Assembly (NCBI RefSeq): GCF_015350995.1
Contig: NZ_JADKRW010000002.1
Location: 248,001 to 312,000, forward strand
Length of the DNA stretch: 64,000 nucleotides
Direction of reading: 5' to 3'
From: Curtobacterium sp. VKM Ac-1393
Lineage (GTDB): Bacteria; Actinomycetota; Actinomycetes; Actinomycetales; Microbacteriaceae
The notes below the pieces were generated by a model. It had not been told where the DNA came from and searched no databases. It saw nothing but the letters and a program-made list of their open reading frames with translations. Positions 16,330 to 25,414 of this stretch are shown piece by piece (the stretch's first letter is position 1; each line of letters begins with the position of its first letter). A program made the translations under genes and the position numbers.

Positions 16330-17154
16330 GTGGACATCGCAACGATCATCGGCATCCTGCTCGCCTTCGGCGCCCTGTTCGGCATGGTCGAGATGGAACA
16401 CGTCGAGCTCGGCGGACTGTTCCTGCCCGCACCGATGCTGCTCGTGTTCGGCGCCACCATCGGCTGCGGCATCGCGAGCACCACGCTGAAGGACGCCATC
16501 GCCAGCTTCAAGGCCGTGCCGAAGGCGTTCACCGGCAAGGTCACCCCGCCGCAGTCGGTCATCGACGACGTCGTTGGCCTGGCCGAGACGGCGCGCTCGA
16601 ACGGTCTGCTCGCCCTCGAGCAAGAGGCCGACAAGCACGACGACCCCTTCATGAAGAAAGCGCTGCAGAACATCGCGGACGGCACCGACGGCGACGAGCT
16701 GCGGATCCTGCTCGAGGACGAGATCGAGTCGAACGCGGCCCCGACGCGCAGCGCGAGTGCGTTCTTCATGGGCCTCGGCGGGTTCGCCCCGACGGTGGGC
16801 ATCATCGGCACCGTCGTGTCCCTGACGCACGTGCTCGCGAACCTTGGCAAGCCCGACGAGCTCGGTCCGCTCATCGCGAGCGCGTTCGTCGCGACCCTGT
16901 GGGGCCTGCTGACGGCGAACTTCATGTGGCTGCCGATCGGCGGGAAGCTCCGGAAGCTCGCGCAGCTCGAGTCGGACCGGCAGACCCTGCTGATGGAGGG
17001 CCTGCTCGCGGTCCAGGCCGGCAGCCAGCCCCGCCTGCTCGGTGAACGCCTCAAGGCGATGGTGCCGCCCGCAGCGCGCACCGACACCTCGAAGAGCAAG
17101 GCCAGCAAGAACAAGCAGGATGCCGACGCCGACGACCAGCAGCTGGCGGCCTGA
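16330..17154 (+). CDS. motA: Flagellar motor stator protein MotA
   Basis: This 274-aa protein has four membrane helices (IATIIGILLAFGALFGMVEM, LGGLFLPAPMLLVFGATIG, then the pair SAFFMGLGGFAPTVGIIGTVVSLTHVL and ASAFVATLWGLLTANFMW). A cytoplasmic loop carries the rotor-contacting charged region, and the C-terminus is Lys-rich (TSKSKASKNKQD). With MotB it makes the proton channel that drives rotation. I chose the GTG directly after flbD because it gives VDIATIIG at the normal MotA start; the open frame extends further upstream inside flbD. Confidence 0.95.
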   Translation: MDIATIIGILLAFGALFGMVEMEHVELGGLFLPAPMLLVFGATIGCGIASTTLKDAIASFKAVPKAFTGKVTPPQSVIDDVVGLAETARSNGLLALEQEADKHDDPFMKKALQNIADGTDGDELRILLEDEIESNAAPTRSASAFFMGLGGFAPTVGIIGTVVSLTHVLANLGKPDELGPLIASAFVATLWGLLTANFMWLPIGGKLRKLAQLESDRQTLLMEGLLAVQAGSQPRLLGERLKAMVPPAARTDTSKSKASKNKQDADADDQQLAA

Positions 17155-17156
17155 CG

Positions 17157-18086
17157 ATGAGCGCCAACCCCCGAGGGCGCGGCCGCGGTCGTGCGAAGAA
17201 GGGCCACGACGAGGCCGAGCACCCCGACGAGCGCTGGATGGCGTCCTACATGGACATGATCACGGTGCTGATGTGCATGTTCCTGGTGCTGTTCGCCATG
17301 TCGACGGTCGACCAGGAGAAGTACATCGCCCTGAAGAACTCGCTCGCGACGGGCTTCGGCGAGGTGAAGTCGCAGAAGGTCGACACCGCCAGCGGCACGG
17401 TCGTCACGAAGGACCAGGTCGAGGACGGCTCCGGGTACTCGACCGACAAGTCGCAGGCCGACCACTCGACGGCGTCGTCCGGCACGAAGGACACCAACGT
17501 CGACCCCGCGTCGACCGTGGTGCCGGTGACCGCGAGCAAGCAGGACCTGGCCGATGCGAAGAAGGAGCTCGACGACCTGACCGCGATCGAGAGCGCGATC
17601 AAGGCGAACCTGGCGAAGGCGGGCCAGACCGCGAACGTGCAGTTCACCGTCGACGCCCGCGGCCTGATCGTCCGGCTGGTCGGCAGCGAGACCTACTTCG
17701 GCACGAACAGCGCGGACCTGTCCGACCAGGCCCGGCGGATCATGGACGCGATCGCTCCGGTGCTCAAGACGAGCCACCACGACGTCAGCGTCGAGGGGCA
17801 CGCGGACCAGCGGAACTCGACGGCGCCGTACGCCACCAACTGGGAACTCAGCGCGGCGCGTGCAACCGGGGTGCTGCGCGACCTGGTCGAGCGCGGCGGG
17901 ATGCCGGGCGACCACGTGCAGAGCGTCGGCTTCGGGTCGAGCCGGCCGCTCGCGAAGGGTGGTACGGACCAGGACCTCGCCCTGAACCGACGGGTCGACA
18001 TCGTGGTGCTGTCGAACGCCGACCAGGACGTCAGCGCCCTGATGCCGGCGCTCGCGAAGGCACAGGACGGAGCACGACAGGGCTGA
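17157..18086 (+). CDS. motB: Flagellar motor stator protein MotB
   Basis: A 309-aa protein with a basic N-terminus, one membrane helix (SYMDMITVLMCMFLVLFAMS, with Asp33 as the proton-carrying residue) and a periplasmic-side linker. A C-terminal OmpA-like peptidoglycan-binding domain follows (NVQFTVDARGLIVRL..., VSVEGHADQRNS, NWELSAARATGVLRDLV). Two bases separate it from the motA stop. It anchors the stator to the wall. Confidence 0.95.
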   Translation: MSANPRGRGRGRAKKGHDEAEHPDERWMASYMDMITVLMCMFLVLFAMSTVDQEKYIALKNSLATGFGEVKSQKVDTASGTVVTKDQVEDGSGYSTDKSQADHSTASSGTKDTNVDPASTVVPVTASKQDLADAKKELDDLTAIESAIKANLAKAGQTANVQFTVDARGLIVRLVGSETYFGTNSADLSDQARRIMDAIAPVLKTSHHDVSVEGHADQRNSTAPYATNWELSAARATGVLRDLVERGGMPGDHVQSVGFGSSRPLAKGGTDQDLALNRRVDIVVLSNADQDVSALMPALAKAQDGARQG

Positions 18087-18159
18087 CGGGCGATCGACCG
18101 CACGACAGGACCCCGCCTCCCCAGTACGGGGTACAGCACTGACGGGTGCCGTACAGGCG

Positions 18160-18167
18160 ACCGATAG
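18160..18167 (+). promoter_or_regulatory. Possible internal flagellar promoter before fliM
   Basis: ACCGATAG resembles the FliA -10 element found upstream of flbD. The -35 region (GACG at about 18141) is poor. If used, transcription would begin within a few bases of the GTG at 18176. It lies in the only gap of note (about 90 nt) within the operon. Confidence 0.35.
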
Positions 18168-18175
18168 ACGCACCC

Positions 18176-19069
18176 GTGACCGAGACCCTGCCAGCGCCCG
18201 AGGTGTACGACTTCGCGCGCCCGTCGACGCTCGCCCGCGAGCACGCCCGGGTCCTCGAGCTCGCGTTCGAGACGTTCGCGCGGCAGTGGGGCACGCAGCT
18301 CACCGCGAAGGTCCGCGCCGTCAGCCAGGTCACCTGCGAGCAGGTGCAGATGGTGACGTACGACGAGTACGCCGCCTCACTGCCCGCGCTCACCGGCATG
18401 GTGCTGCTCCCGATCGCGGACACGACCCCGAAGGGCGTGCTGCAGGTCCCGCTCGACGCCGCCCTGACCTGGGTGTCGCACGCGCTCGGCGCCTCGAAGC
18501 CGCTGCCGACGCCGGAGCGCACCTTCACGCCCATCGAGCAGGCGCTGGTCCGCAAGATCGTCGAGGACGCCCTCGACGACCTCCGCTACTCGTTCGGCGG
18601 GTTGCTGGCCCGTGACGTGACGGTCGGCGGGTTCCAGTTCAACTCGCAGTTCGCCCAGGCCGCGCAGAAGGGCGACCTGATGATCGTCGCCGCGTTCTCG
18701 ATCCGCGTCGGCGACCGCGTCGCCCCCGGCACGCTCGCACTGCCCGCCGAGGCCGTGCTGCCGCAGCTCGGCGAAGCCGCTGCGCAGGTGTCACCAGCCG
18801 ACGCCCAGGCCCTGCTCGACGCGCAGCTCGCGGGGGTCCCCGTCGGGGTCAGCCTGCGCTTCGCCCCGGCGACGGTCCTGCCGACGCAGGTGCTCCGGCT
18901 CGCCGTCGGCGACGTCCTGCCGCTGCCGCACCCGCAGCACCGCCCCCTCACCATCGCGGTCGACGGCGAACCCGTCGGCACCGCCGCCGTCGGCGCGAAC
19001 GGCTCGCGCCTCGCCGGGATCGTCGTCACCACCACCTCTGCCGCCACGAGCTCGGAGCAGCACGCATGA
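18176..19069 (+). CDS. fliM: Flagellar motor switch protein FliM
   Basis: A 297-aa protein with the CheC-like middle domain (LELAFETFARQWGTQLTAKVRAV..., FTPIEQALVRKIVEDALDDLRYSF) and a C-terminal SpoA-type domain (VPVGVSLRFAPATVLPTQVLRLAVGDVLPL). It forms the C-ring that binds CheY-P and couples to FliG. The N-terminal CheY-binding LSQxEID peptide is not obvious. I start at the GTG giving MTETLPAPEVYDF because an upstream ATG (18146) would overlap the promoter-like element; the longer form remains possible. Confidence 0.9.
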   Translation: MTETLPAPEVYDFARPSTLAREHARVLELAFETFARQWGTQLTAKVRAVSQVTCEQVQMVTYDEYAASLPALTGMVLLPIADTTPKGVLQVPLDAALTWVSHALGASKPLPTPERTFTPIEQALVRKIVEDALDDLRYSFGGLLARDVTVGGFQFNSQFAQAAQKGDLMIVAAFSIRVGDRVAPGTLALPAEAVLPQLGEAAAQVSPADAQALLDAQLAGVPVGVSLRFAPATVLPTQVLRLAVGDVLPLPHPQHRPLTIAVDGEPVGTAAVGANGSRLAGIVVTTTSAATSSEQHA

Positions 19070-19770
19070 ACGCCACGACCACCCTCCAGACCACTGCGGC
19101 CGAGTCGGTCGCGGCGCAGCTCCCGACGGCCGTCCCGCTGGGTGCGGTGCTGTTGCCGGGAGGCGCGACCCCCGTCGTGCTCGAAGCGGCGGCCGACGCC
19201 GTGGTCGCGTCCTTCGTCGGCGGCCTGTCGGCCGATCTGGCGCTGGTGCTCACCGACCTCGAGAGCGTGGTCGCCGCCGGCGGCGCCGACCACGGCATCG
19301 TGGCGGTGACCGACGTGCTGCGGCCGTCCCTGGAGGCCGGTGCGTCCGTCCTCGGCGTCGGGGTGCTCGGCGAGGCGAGCCGTGGCTCTGCGACCGCGCT
19401 GCTGGCCGACCCGGACACCGTGGTGTTCGAGCTGTCCGCCGGTGGTGTGCCGAGCGGCTGGTTCGGCATCCGGGTCCGCGAACACGGCACCGTCTCGGCC
19501 TCGACCGTCGCGAACGTGCCGGCCGGCAACCTCGGCCGCATCAACAACGTCGAGATGACCCTGACCGTCGAGATCGGCCGCACCCGCATGTCGGTCCGCG
19601 ACGTGCTCGGCATGGAACCCGGCGCCGTCGTCGAGCTCGACCGCAGTGCCGGTGCCCCCGCCGACGTCCTGCTGAACGGCCGACTCATCGCGCACGGCGA
19701 GGTCGTCGTGGTCGACCAGGACTACGCCGTGCGGATCACCCGGATCCTCGACGTCGCCGAATCCCTCTGA
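19066..19770 (+). CDS. fliN: Flagellar motor switch protein FliN
   Basis: This 234-aa protein is longer than the usual 80-140-aa FliN. The C-terminal 80 residues are a clear SpoA domain (VEMTLTVEIGRTRMSVRDVLGMEPGAVVELDRSAGAPADVLLNGRLIAHGEVVVVD). The N-terminal 150 residues resemble a CheC-like module as in long FliN/FliY proteins, but the phosphatase motif (ExxN) is not evident. The ATG overlaps the fliM stop as ATGA. Confidence 0.92.
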   Translation: MNATTTLQTTAAESVAAQLPTAVPLGAVLLPGGATPVVLEAAADAVVASFVGGLSADLALVLTDLESVVAAGGADHGIVAVTDVLRPSLEAGASVLGVGVLGEASRGSATALLADPDTVVFELSAGGVPSGWFGIRVREHGTVSASTVANVPAGNLGRINNVEMTLTVEIGRTRMSVRDVLGMEPGAVVELDRSAGAPADVLLNGRLIAHGEVVVVDQDYAVRITRILDVAESL

Positions 19771-19777
19771 GCCCCGC

Positions 19778-20305
19778 GTGGACACCGTCCTGATCACCCT
19801 CCGCGTCGCGCTGTCGCTCGGCGTCGTGCTCGCCCTCATGTGGGTGCTGCACCGCGCGAGCCGGAAGCGCTTCGTGGGCAAGACCTCCGGTCGCCGCGCG
19901 GCGACCGTCGAGGTCGTCGGCCGCCAGAACCTCGGCGGCAAGGCGAGCGTCGTCGTGGTCGACGTCGAGGGGGAGCGCCTGGTGCTCGGGGTCTCGGAGC
20001 AGGGCGTCAGCCTGCTCACGAGCGGGCAGGCGCCCGCTCCTGAGCTCACCATCGTGACCGGACCCGTGCAGCTGCCCGTGCGTCCCGCCCCGTCGGCCGA
20101 CGCGTTCGGTCAGGAACTGGCGCTGCAGACGGAGGCAACCGAGAGCCTCCCGGCCGATGCGGCGACGCCGCTGCCGATGCGCCCGCGCAACCGTCGTCCG
20201 CAGCGCACCGCGCTGCCCACCACGCAGCAGCTGCAGGGCTCGATCCTGTCGGTCGACACCTGGCGGCAGGCCGCCGCGGCACTGCGGAACCGGCGCGCCG
20301 GGTGA
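19778..20305 (+). CDS. fliO: Flagellar export assembly protein FliO
   Basis: A 175-aa protein with one N-terminal membrane helix (ITLRVALSLGVVLALMWVLH) followed by a basic stretch (RASRKRF) and the FliO beta domain (VEVVGRQNLGGKASVVVVDVEGERLVLGVSEQGVSLL). The C-terminal half is Ala/Pro-rich and low complexity. FliO helps assemble the FliPQR core. GTG start, overlapping the fliP start at its end. Confidence 0.9.
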   Translation: MDTVLITLRVALSLGVVLALMWVLHRASRKRFVGKTSGRRAATVEVVGRQNLGGKASVVVVDVEGERLVLGVSEQGVSLLTSGQAPAPELTIVTGPVQLPVRPAPSADAFGQELALQTEATESLPADAATPLPMRPRNRRPQRTALPTTQQLQGSILSVDTWRQAAAALRNRRAG

Positions 20306-21120
20306 CCGCGGTCCGCTCGGCACGTGTCCTGGCCCTCGTCCTGCTCGGGCTGGCGGTCGTCGCCGGCTTCCTGATGCTCACCGCGACCGGCGCGCACGCC
20401 GCCGGTGTCGTCGAACCGACGGCTCCCACGACGCCGACCGCTCCCGCGACCGGTGACTTCAGCGTCAGCGTGAACGGTCCGGACGGCACCCCGTCGTCGG
20501 CCGTCGTGACGCTCATCGGCATCACGCTGCTCAGCGTCGCCCCGGCGCTCATGCTCATGATGACGTCGTTCACGAAGATCTTCGTCGTCCTCGCGATGAC
20601 CCGGAACGCCCTAGGCCTGCAGTCGATCCCGCCGAACCAGGTGATCGCGGGCCTGGCGCTGTTCCTGTCGCTGTTCGTGATGGCGCCGGTGCTCGGCCAC
20701 ATCAACGACGACGCCCTGCAGCCCTACCTGGCCGGGCACCTGGACTTCAACCAGGCCGTCGAGATCGGCACGAAGCCATTGCGGACCTTCATGCTCCACC
20801 AGACCCGCGACGAGGACGTCGCCCTGATCACCCGCGCCGCCGGGCTCGACAACCCGAAGTCGATGGCCGACGTGCCGATGACGACCGTGATCCCGGCGTT
20901 CATCATCTCGGAGCTCCGCAGCGCCTTCATCATCGGGTTCGTCATCTTCATCCCGTTCCTGGTGATCGACCTCGTCGTCTCCGCGGCGCTCATGTCGATG
21001 GGCATGATGATGCTCCCGCCGGTCATGATCTCGCTGCCGTTCAAGATCCTGCTCTTCGTGCTGGTCGACGGCTGGGGCCTCATCATCACGTCGCTCATCG
21101 AGAGCTACCACGTTGTCTAG
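20302..21120 (+). CDS. fliP: Flagellar type III export protein FliP
   Basis: A 272-aa protein with a signal-peptide-like N-terminus (VLALVLLGLAVVAGFLML), then the FliP core: TLLSVAPALMLMMTSFTKIFVVLAMTRNALG, SIPPNQVIAGLALFLSLFVM, and a C-terminal pair of helices (MGMMMLPPVMISLPFKILLFVL). It forms the export gate with FliQ and FliR. GTG start with four-base overlap with fliO. Confidence 0.96.
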   Translation: MTAVRSARVLALVLLGLAVVAGFLMLTATGAHAAGVVEPTAPTTPTAPATGDFSVSVNGPDGTPSSAVVTLIGITLLSVAPALMLMMTSFTKIFVVLAMTRNALGLQSIPPNQVIAGLALFLSLFVMAPVLGHINDDALQPYLAGHLDFNQAVEIGTKPLRTFMLHQTRDEDVALITRAAGLDNPKSMADVPMTTVIPAFIISELRSAFIIGFVIFIPFLVIDLVVSAALMSMGMMMLPPVMISLPFKILLFVLVDGWGLIITSLIESYHVV

Positions 21121-21129
21121 GGGGCACGC

Positions 21130-21405
21130 ATGAACCAGCAGGCCGTCATCGACCTGGTCCTCCAGGCGCTCCTGGTGGCGGGCAAGCTCGCCGCTCCGGT
21201 GCTCGTCACGTCGCTCGTCGTCGGGTTCGCGATCTCGCTGTTCCAGTCCGTGACCCAGATCCAAGAGGTCACGCTCTCGTTCGTGCCCAAGGCCGTTGCG
21301 GTCGCGATCGCCCTGGTCGTCTGCGGCAACTGGATGATCTCCGAGATGGTGGCGTTCACGCACGTCGCCTTCGACATGATCCCGAAGCTCCTCGGCAGCG
21401 GCTGA
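21130..21405 (+). CDS. fliQ: Flagellar type III export protein FliQ
   Basis: A 91-aa protein with two membrane helices (LVAGKLAAPVLVTSLVVGFAISLFQSVTQIQE, then VAVAIALVVCGNWMISEM). SVTQIQE is the conserved FliQ turn. It is an export gate subunit. The stop overlaps the fliR ATG as TGATG. Confidence 0.95.
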   Translation: MNQQAVIDLVLQALLVAGKLAAPVLVTSLVVGFAISLFQSVTQIQEVTLSFVPKAVAVAIALVVCGNWMISEMVAFTHVAFDMIPKLLGSG

Positions 21406-22163
21406 TGGAACTCAGCGTCGACGCCGACCGTCTGGAGGCGACCATGCTCGCGGGCGTCCGGCTCGTGGCGTTCTTCGTCATCGCGCCGCCGTTCTCGTAC
21501 CGGGCGTTCCCCGGCACGGTGAAGGTGATCCTCGGGCTCGGCCTGGCGATCGGCGTCGCGCCGCGCGTCGCCGTCGGGTACGAGTCGCTCGACACCGGGC
21601 CGTTCCTGCTCGCGCTGCTCACCCAGCTCGTCGTCGGGCTGTCGCTCGGGTTCCTGGTGTTCCTGGTGTTCGCCGCGGTGCAGTCCGCCGGTGCGCTCAT
21701 CGACCTGTTCGGCGGGTTCACCCTGGCGCAGGCGTTCGACCCGCAGTCGCAGGTCAACGGGGCCCAGTTCACCCGGCTGTTCCAGATGGCGGCGCTCGCG
21801 CTCCTGTTCACCTCCGGCGGGTACCAGCTCATCGTCGGCGGACTCGTTCGGTCCTTCGACGCCGTGCCGCTCACCGGCACGTTCGAGGTCGACGGTCTGG
21901 CGCACCTGCTCGTGGCGGCGATGTCGCAGATGTTCCTCGCGACGCTGCAGATCGCCGGACCCCTGGTGGTCGTGCTGTTCCTGGCGGACGTCGGCCTCGG
22001 CCTGCTCACCCGTGTCGCCCCGGCGCTCAACGCGTTCCAGATGGGCTTCCCGATCAAGATCGGGCTCACCGTCCTGTTCGCCGGGGCGCTCTTCATGGCC
22101 CTGCCCTCGGTGGTGTCGTCGTTGACCGGCGACGCCGTCCAGGCGATCACGGGACGGGGGTGA
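21405..22163 (+). CDS. fliR: Flagellar type III export protein FliR
   Basis: A 252-aa protein with about six membrane helices: MLAGVRLVAFFVIAPPFSYRAFPGTVKVILGLGLAIGV, LTQLVVGLSLGFLVFLVFAAVQSAGALIDLFGG, QIAGPLVVVLFLADVGLGLLTRVAPALNAFQMGFPIKIGLT. It caps the FliPQR export gate and contacts FlhB. Translationally coupled to fliQ and followed six bases later by flhB. Confidence 0.95.
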   Translation: MELSVDADRLEATMLAGVRLVAFFVIAPPFSYRAFPGTVKVILGLGLAIGVAPRVAVGYESLDTGPFLLALLTQLVVGLSLGFLVFLVFAAVQSAGALIDLFGGFTLAQAFDPQSQVNGAQFTRLFQMAALALLFTSGGYQLIVGGLVRSFDAVPLTGTFEVDGLAHLLVAAMSQMFLATLQIAGPLVVVLFLADVGLGLLTRVAPALNAFQMGFPIKIGLTVLFAGALFMALPSVVSSLTGDAVQAITGRG

Positions 22164-22169
22164 TGCCCC

Positions 22170-23363
22170 GTGTCCGACAGTGGTGAGAAGTCCGAGAAGG
22201 CCACCCAGAAGCGCATGGAAGAGGTCCACCGGAAGGGCCAGCTCGGCCGGTCCCAGGACCTCGGCGCGTGGATCGGCATCGCGGTCGTCGCGCTCATGGT
22301 GCCGTCGATGATCGGCAACGCGGCAGCCGCCGGCACCGCGCAGCTCGTCGCCGTGCAGTCCGTCATCACGAACCCGACCATCGGCACGATGAACCACGTG
22401 TTCGGCGAGGCGATGGCCAGCGTCGGCGCGACCCTCGGCCCGATGCTCGCGGTGGTGCTCGTCGCGGTCACCGCCGCCGCCGTCGCCCAGGGCGGGGTGC
22501 ACCTCCGGAAGCTCGCGCCCGAGGCGTCGCACTTCGACCCGATCGCGGGCCTGAAGCGCGTGTTCGGTGTGCAGGCGCTCTGGAACGGCGCGAAGGCCCT
22601 GCTGAAGACCGCGGTCGTCGGGCTCGTGCTCTGGTTCGCGGTGCAGGGTCTGATGCCCGTGCTCATGACGAGCGGTTCGCTGCCGCTGTCGGCCGTGCTC
22701 GAGGCGGCCGCGGACGGCGCGGGCACCCTGCTCCGCGCCGCCATCGTCGCAGGACTCGTGCTCGCCGCGATCGACGTGCTCGTGGTCATCCGCCGGAACC
22801 GCAAGCGCACGATGATGACCAAGCGCGAGGTCAAGGACGAGCACAAGAAGAGCGACGGCGACCCGCTCGTCAAGGGGCAGCGCCGGTCCCGCCAGCTCGC
22901 GATGAGCCGCAACCGGATGATCGCGTCCGTGGGCACGGCGGACGTCGTCATGACGAACCCGACCCACTACGCCGTCGCGCTCAAGTACGAGCCGGGCAAG
23001 GCCGCGCCCCGGGTGGTCGCGAAGGGCGCCGGACCGGTCGCCGATGTCATCCGTGCCCGAGCGGAAGAGGGCCGCGTGCCGATCGTCCGCGACGTCCCGC
23101 TCACCCGAGCGCTGCACGCCGCGTGCGAGCTCGGCCACGAGATCCCCGTCGACCTGTACACGCCGGTGGCCCGGGTGCTGTCGTTCGTGATGGCACTGAA
23201 GGCCCGCGGCGCAGCGGCCGGCACCCACGCACCGCCGAGACCAACCACGCCCGACGAGGTCGCGAGCGTCATCGACCCGGCCACGTTGACCGGTGACCTC
23301 CGCCCCCGCAAGCTCCGCGCACCGCGCCTCGCCGAGACCCCGACCGAAGGACTCCCCGCATGA
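22170..23363 (+). CDS. flhB: Flagellar export switch protein FlhB
   Basis: A 397-aa protein: N-terminal EKSEKATQKRMEEVHRKGQ, four membrane helices, a cytoplasmic domain with the self-cleavage motif NPTH at residues 263-266 (DVVMTNPTHYAVALKY), and the usual VARVLSFVMALKAR end. A family-atypical tail of about 40 Pro/Ala/Arg-rich residues follows. Cleavage at Asn-Pro switches export from hook to filament substrates. The stop overlaps the flhA ATG. Confidence 0.95.
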   Translation: MSDSGEKSEKATQKRMEEVHRKGQLGRSQDLGAWIGIAVVALMVPSMIGNAAAAGTAQLVAVQSVITNPTIGTMNHVFGEAMASVGATLGPMLAVVLVAVTAAAVAQGGVHLRKLAPEASHFDPIAGLKRVFGVQALWNGAKALLKTAVVGLVLWFAVQGLMPVLMTSGSLPLSAVLEAAADGAGTLLRAAIVAGLVLAAIDVLVVIRRNRKRTMMTKREVKDEHKKSDGDPLVKGQRRSRQLAMSRNRMIASVGTADVVMTNPTHYAVALKYEPGKAAPRVVAKGAGPVADVIRARAEEGRVPIVRDVPLTRALHAACELGHEIPVDLYTPVARVLSFVMALKARGAAAGTHAPPRPTTPDEVASVIDPATLTGDLRPRKLRAPRLAETPTEGLPA

Positions 23364-25414
23364 ACCGCAAGGACCTGCCGAAGCTCGTCGTCCCGGTGTT
23401 CATCGTCGGCATCATCCTGCTGCTGATCCTGCCGGTGCCGTCGTTCCTGCTCGACTTCCTGATCATCATCAACATCCTGCTGGCGCTGGTGATCCTGCTC
23501 ACGACGCTGTTCGTGAAGAAGCCGCTCGACTTCTCGGTGTTCCCGTCGCTGCTGCTCGTCGCGACGCTGTTCCGCCTCGGCCTGAACGTCGCGTCGACGC
23601 GGCTCGTGCTCGGCGAGGGCTTCGCCGGCGACGTCATCCAGGCGTTCGGCCACGTCGCCGTGTCCGGGTCGATCATCATCGGCGCGGTGATCTTCCTGAT
23701 CCTCATCGTGATCCAGTTCGTCGTCGTGACGAAGGGCGCCGAGCGCGTGGCCGAGGTCGGTGCCCGCTTCACCCTCGACGCCATGCCCGGCAAGCAGATG
23801 GCGATCGACGCCGACCTGAACGCCGGACTCATCACCGACCAGCAGGCGAAGGACCGCCGTGCCGCGGTGTCGGCCGAGGCCGACTTCTACGGCGCGATGG
23901 ACGGTGCCTCGAAGTTCGTCAAGGGCGACGCGATCGCCGGCATCCTGATCATCATCATCAACCTGGTCGGCGGCATCGCGATCGGCATGCTGCAGAACGG
24001 GCTCTCCGCCACCGACGCCCTGTCGAAGTACGGCATCCTGACCATCGGCGACGGTCTCGTCACGCAGATCCCGGCCCTGCTGATGGCGGTTTCCACCGGC
24101 ATGATCGTGACCCGCTCCGGCGCGGAGTCCGAGATGGGTGCGTCCGCCGCCACCCAGCTGTCGCAGTCGCGCAACGCCCTGATGATCGCCGGCGTCGCCG
24201 CCGTCGCGATGGGGTTCATCCCCGGCATGCCGATCCTGCCCTTCCTGCTCGTCGGTGCGACGCTGCTGTTCACCGCGTGGCGCATCGGCCGGAACGCCGC
24301 GAACGCCGAGTCGGCCGCCGCCGAGCAGCAGGCCCTCGAAGCCGCCGCCCCGTCCGGCGACACCCCTGAGGACCTCATCGAGCAGATGCGCGTCCACGCC
24401 CTCGAGATCCTGCTCGCCCCCGACCTGGTCGACATGGTGTCCGGTGCCTCCGACGACCTGCTCGGCCGCGTCCGTGCCCTTCGCCGGAAGATCGCCGTCG
24501 ACATGGGCATCGTCGTGCCGCCGGTGCGGACCCGCGACAGCATCGACCTGCCGCCGTCGACCTACGCCATCCGGATCGCCGGCGTCGAGGCCGGCCGCGG
24601 CACCGCCCCGGCACGCAGCGTCCTGGCCCTCGGCGACCACCTGGACGGCCTGCCCGGCACCTCGACCATCGAGCCGGTGTTCGGCCTGACCGGCAAGTGG
24701 GTGCCCGCCGAGCTCCGGCACGCCGCCGAGATGACCGGCGCGACCGTGATCGACCGGGTCTCGGTGCTCGTCACGCACCTGCAGGCGGTCATCGGCGACA
24801 ACGCCGCGCGCCTGCTCACCCGCGAGGACGTCAAGGTCCTGACCGAGGGCGTCAAGCAGGTCAACCCGGCCGCCGTCGAGGAACTCGTCCCCAGCATGCT
24901 GTCGATGGCCGAGCTCCAGCGCGTGCTGCAGGGGCTGCTCGCCGAGCGCGTGCCGATCAACGACCTCGGCCGGATCTGCGAGGCACTCACCCTCCGCGCC
25001 AAGGCGTCCACCGACCCCGAGGGCCTGGTCGAGGCCGCTCGCGCCGCCCTCGGTCCCGCCCTCGCAGCCCGGTACACCGACCAGGGCACCCTGCGCGTCA
25101 TCATGATCGACCCGCTGCTCGAGCAGTCGATGCTCGAGGGCCTTCGACCGTCCGAGCAGGGCAGCCAGATCATGCTCGACGCACACCGCATCGAGCAGGT
25201 GCTGGGCTCCGTCCGCGACGCCGTGCGCTCCGTGGAGGACCAGGGCCTGTCCGCCGTGCTCGTCTGCGCCCCGCAGCTCCGCCCGGCCGTGCACCGCATG
25301 GTCGCAGCCCAGTCGAACGGACTCCCGGTGCTGTCATACCAGGAGGCCACCGCCGCTGGATCCACCATCGAGACCGTGGGAGTGGTCCGTGCCGCCGACC
25401 CGATTGCAGCGTAA
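23360..25414 (+). CDS. flhA: Flagellar export protein FlhA
   Basis: A 684-aa protein with about eight N-terminal membrane helices, the FHIPEP-type region (LFRLGLNVASTRLVL, FVVVTKGAERVAEVGARFTLDAMPGKQMAIDADL) and a large cytoplasmic domain from about residue 330 that binds chaperone-substrate complexes (VIGDNAARLLTREDVKVLTEGVKQ). Length and motifs are normal for FlhA. The last 26 bp overlap the next gene in another frame. Confidence 0.96.
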   Translation: MNRKDLPKLVVPVFIVGIILLLILPVPSFLLDFLIIINILLALVILLTTLFVKKPLDFSVFPSLLLVATLFRLGLNVASTRLVLGEGFAGDVIQAFGHVAVSGSIIIGAVIFLILIVIQFVVVTKGAERVAEVGARFTLDAMPGKQMAIDADLNAGLITDQQAKDRRAAVSAEADFYGAMDGASKFVKGDAIAGILIIIINLVGGIAIGMLQNGLSATDALSKYGILTIGDGLVTQIPALLMAVSTGMIVTRSGAESEMGASAATQLSQSRNALMIAGVAAVAMGFIPGMPILPFLLVGATLLFTAWRIGRNAANAESAAAEQQALEAAAPSGDTPEDLIEQMRVHALEILLAPDLVDMVSGASDDLLGRVRALRRKIAVDMGIVVPPVRTRDSIDLPPSTYAIRIAGVEAGRGTAPARSVLALGDHLDGLPGTSTIEPVFGLTGKWVPAELRHAAEMTGATVIDRVSVLVTHLQAVIGDNAARLLTREDVKVLTEGVKQVNPAAVEELVPSMLSMAELQRVLQGLLAERVPINDLGRICEALTLRAKASTDPEGLVEAARAALGPALAARYTDQGTLRVIMIDPLLEQSMLEGLRPSEQGSQIMLDAHRIEQVLGSVRDAVRSVEDQGLSAVLVCAPQLRPAVHRMVAAQSNGLPVLSYQEATAAGSTIETVGVVRAADPIAA

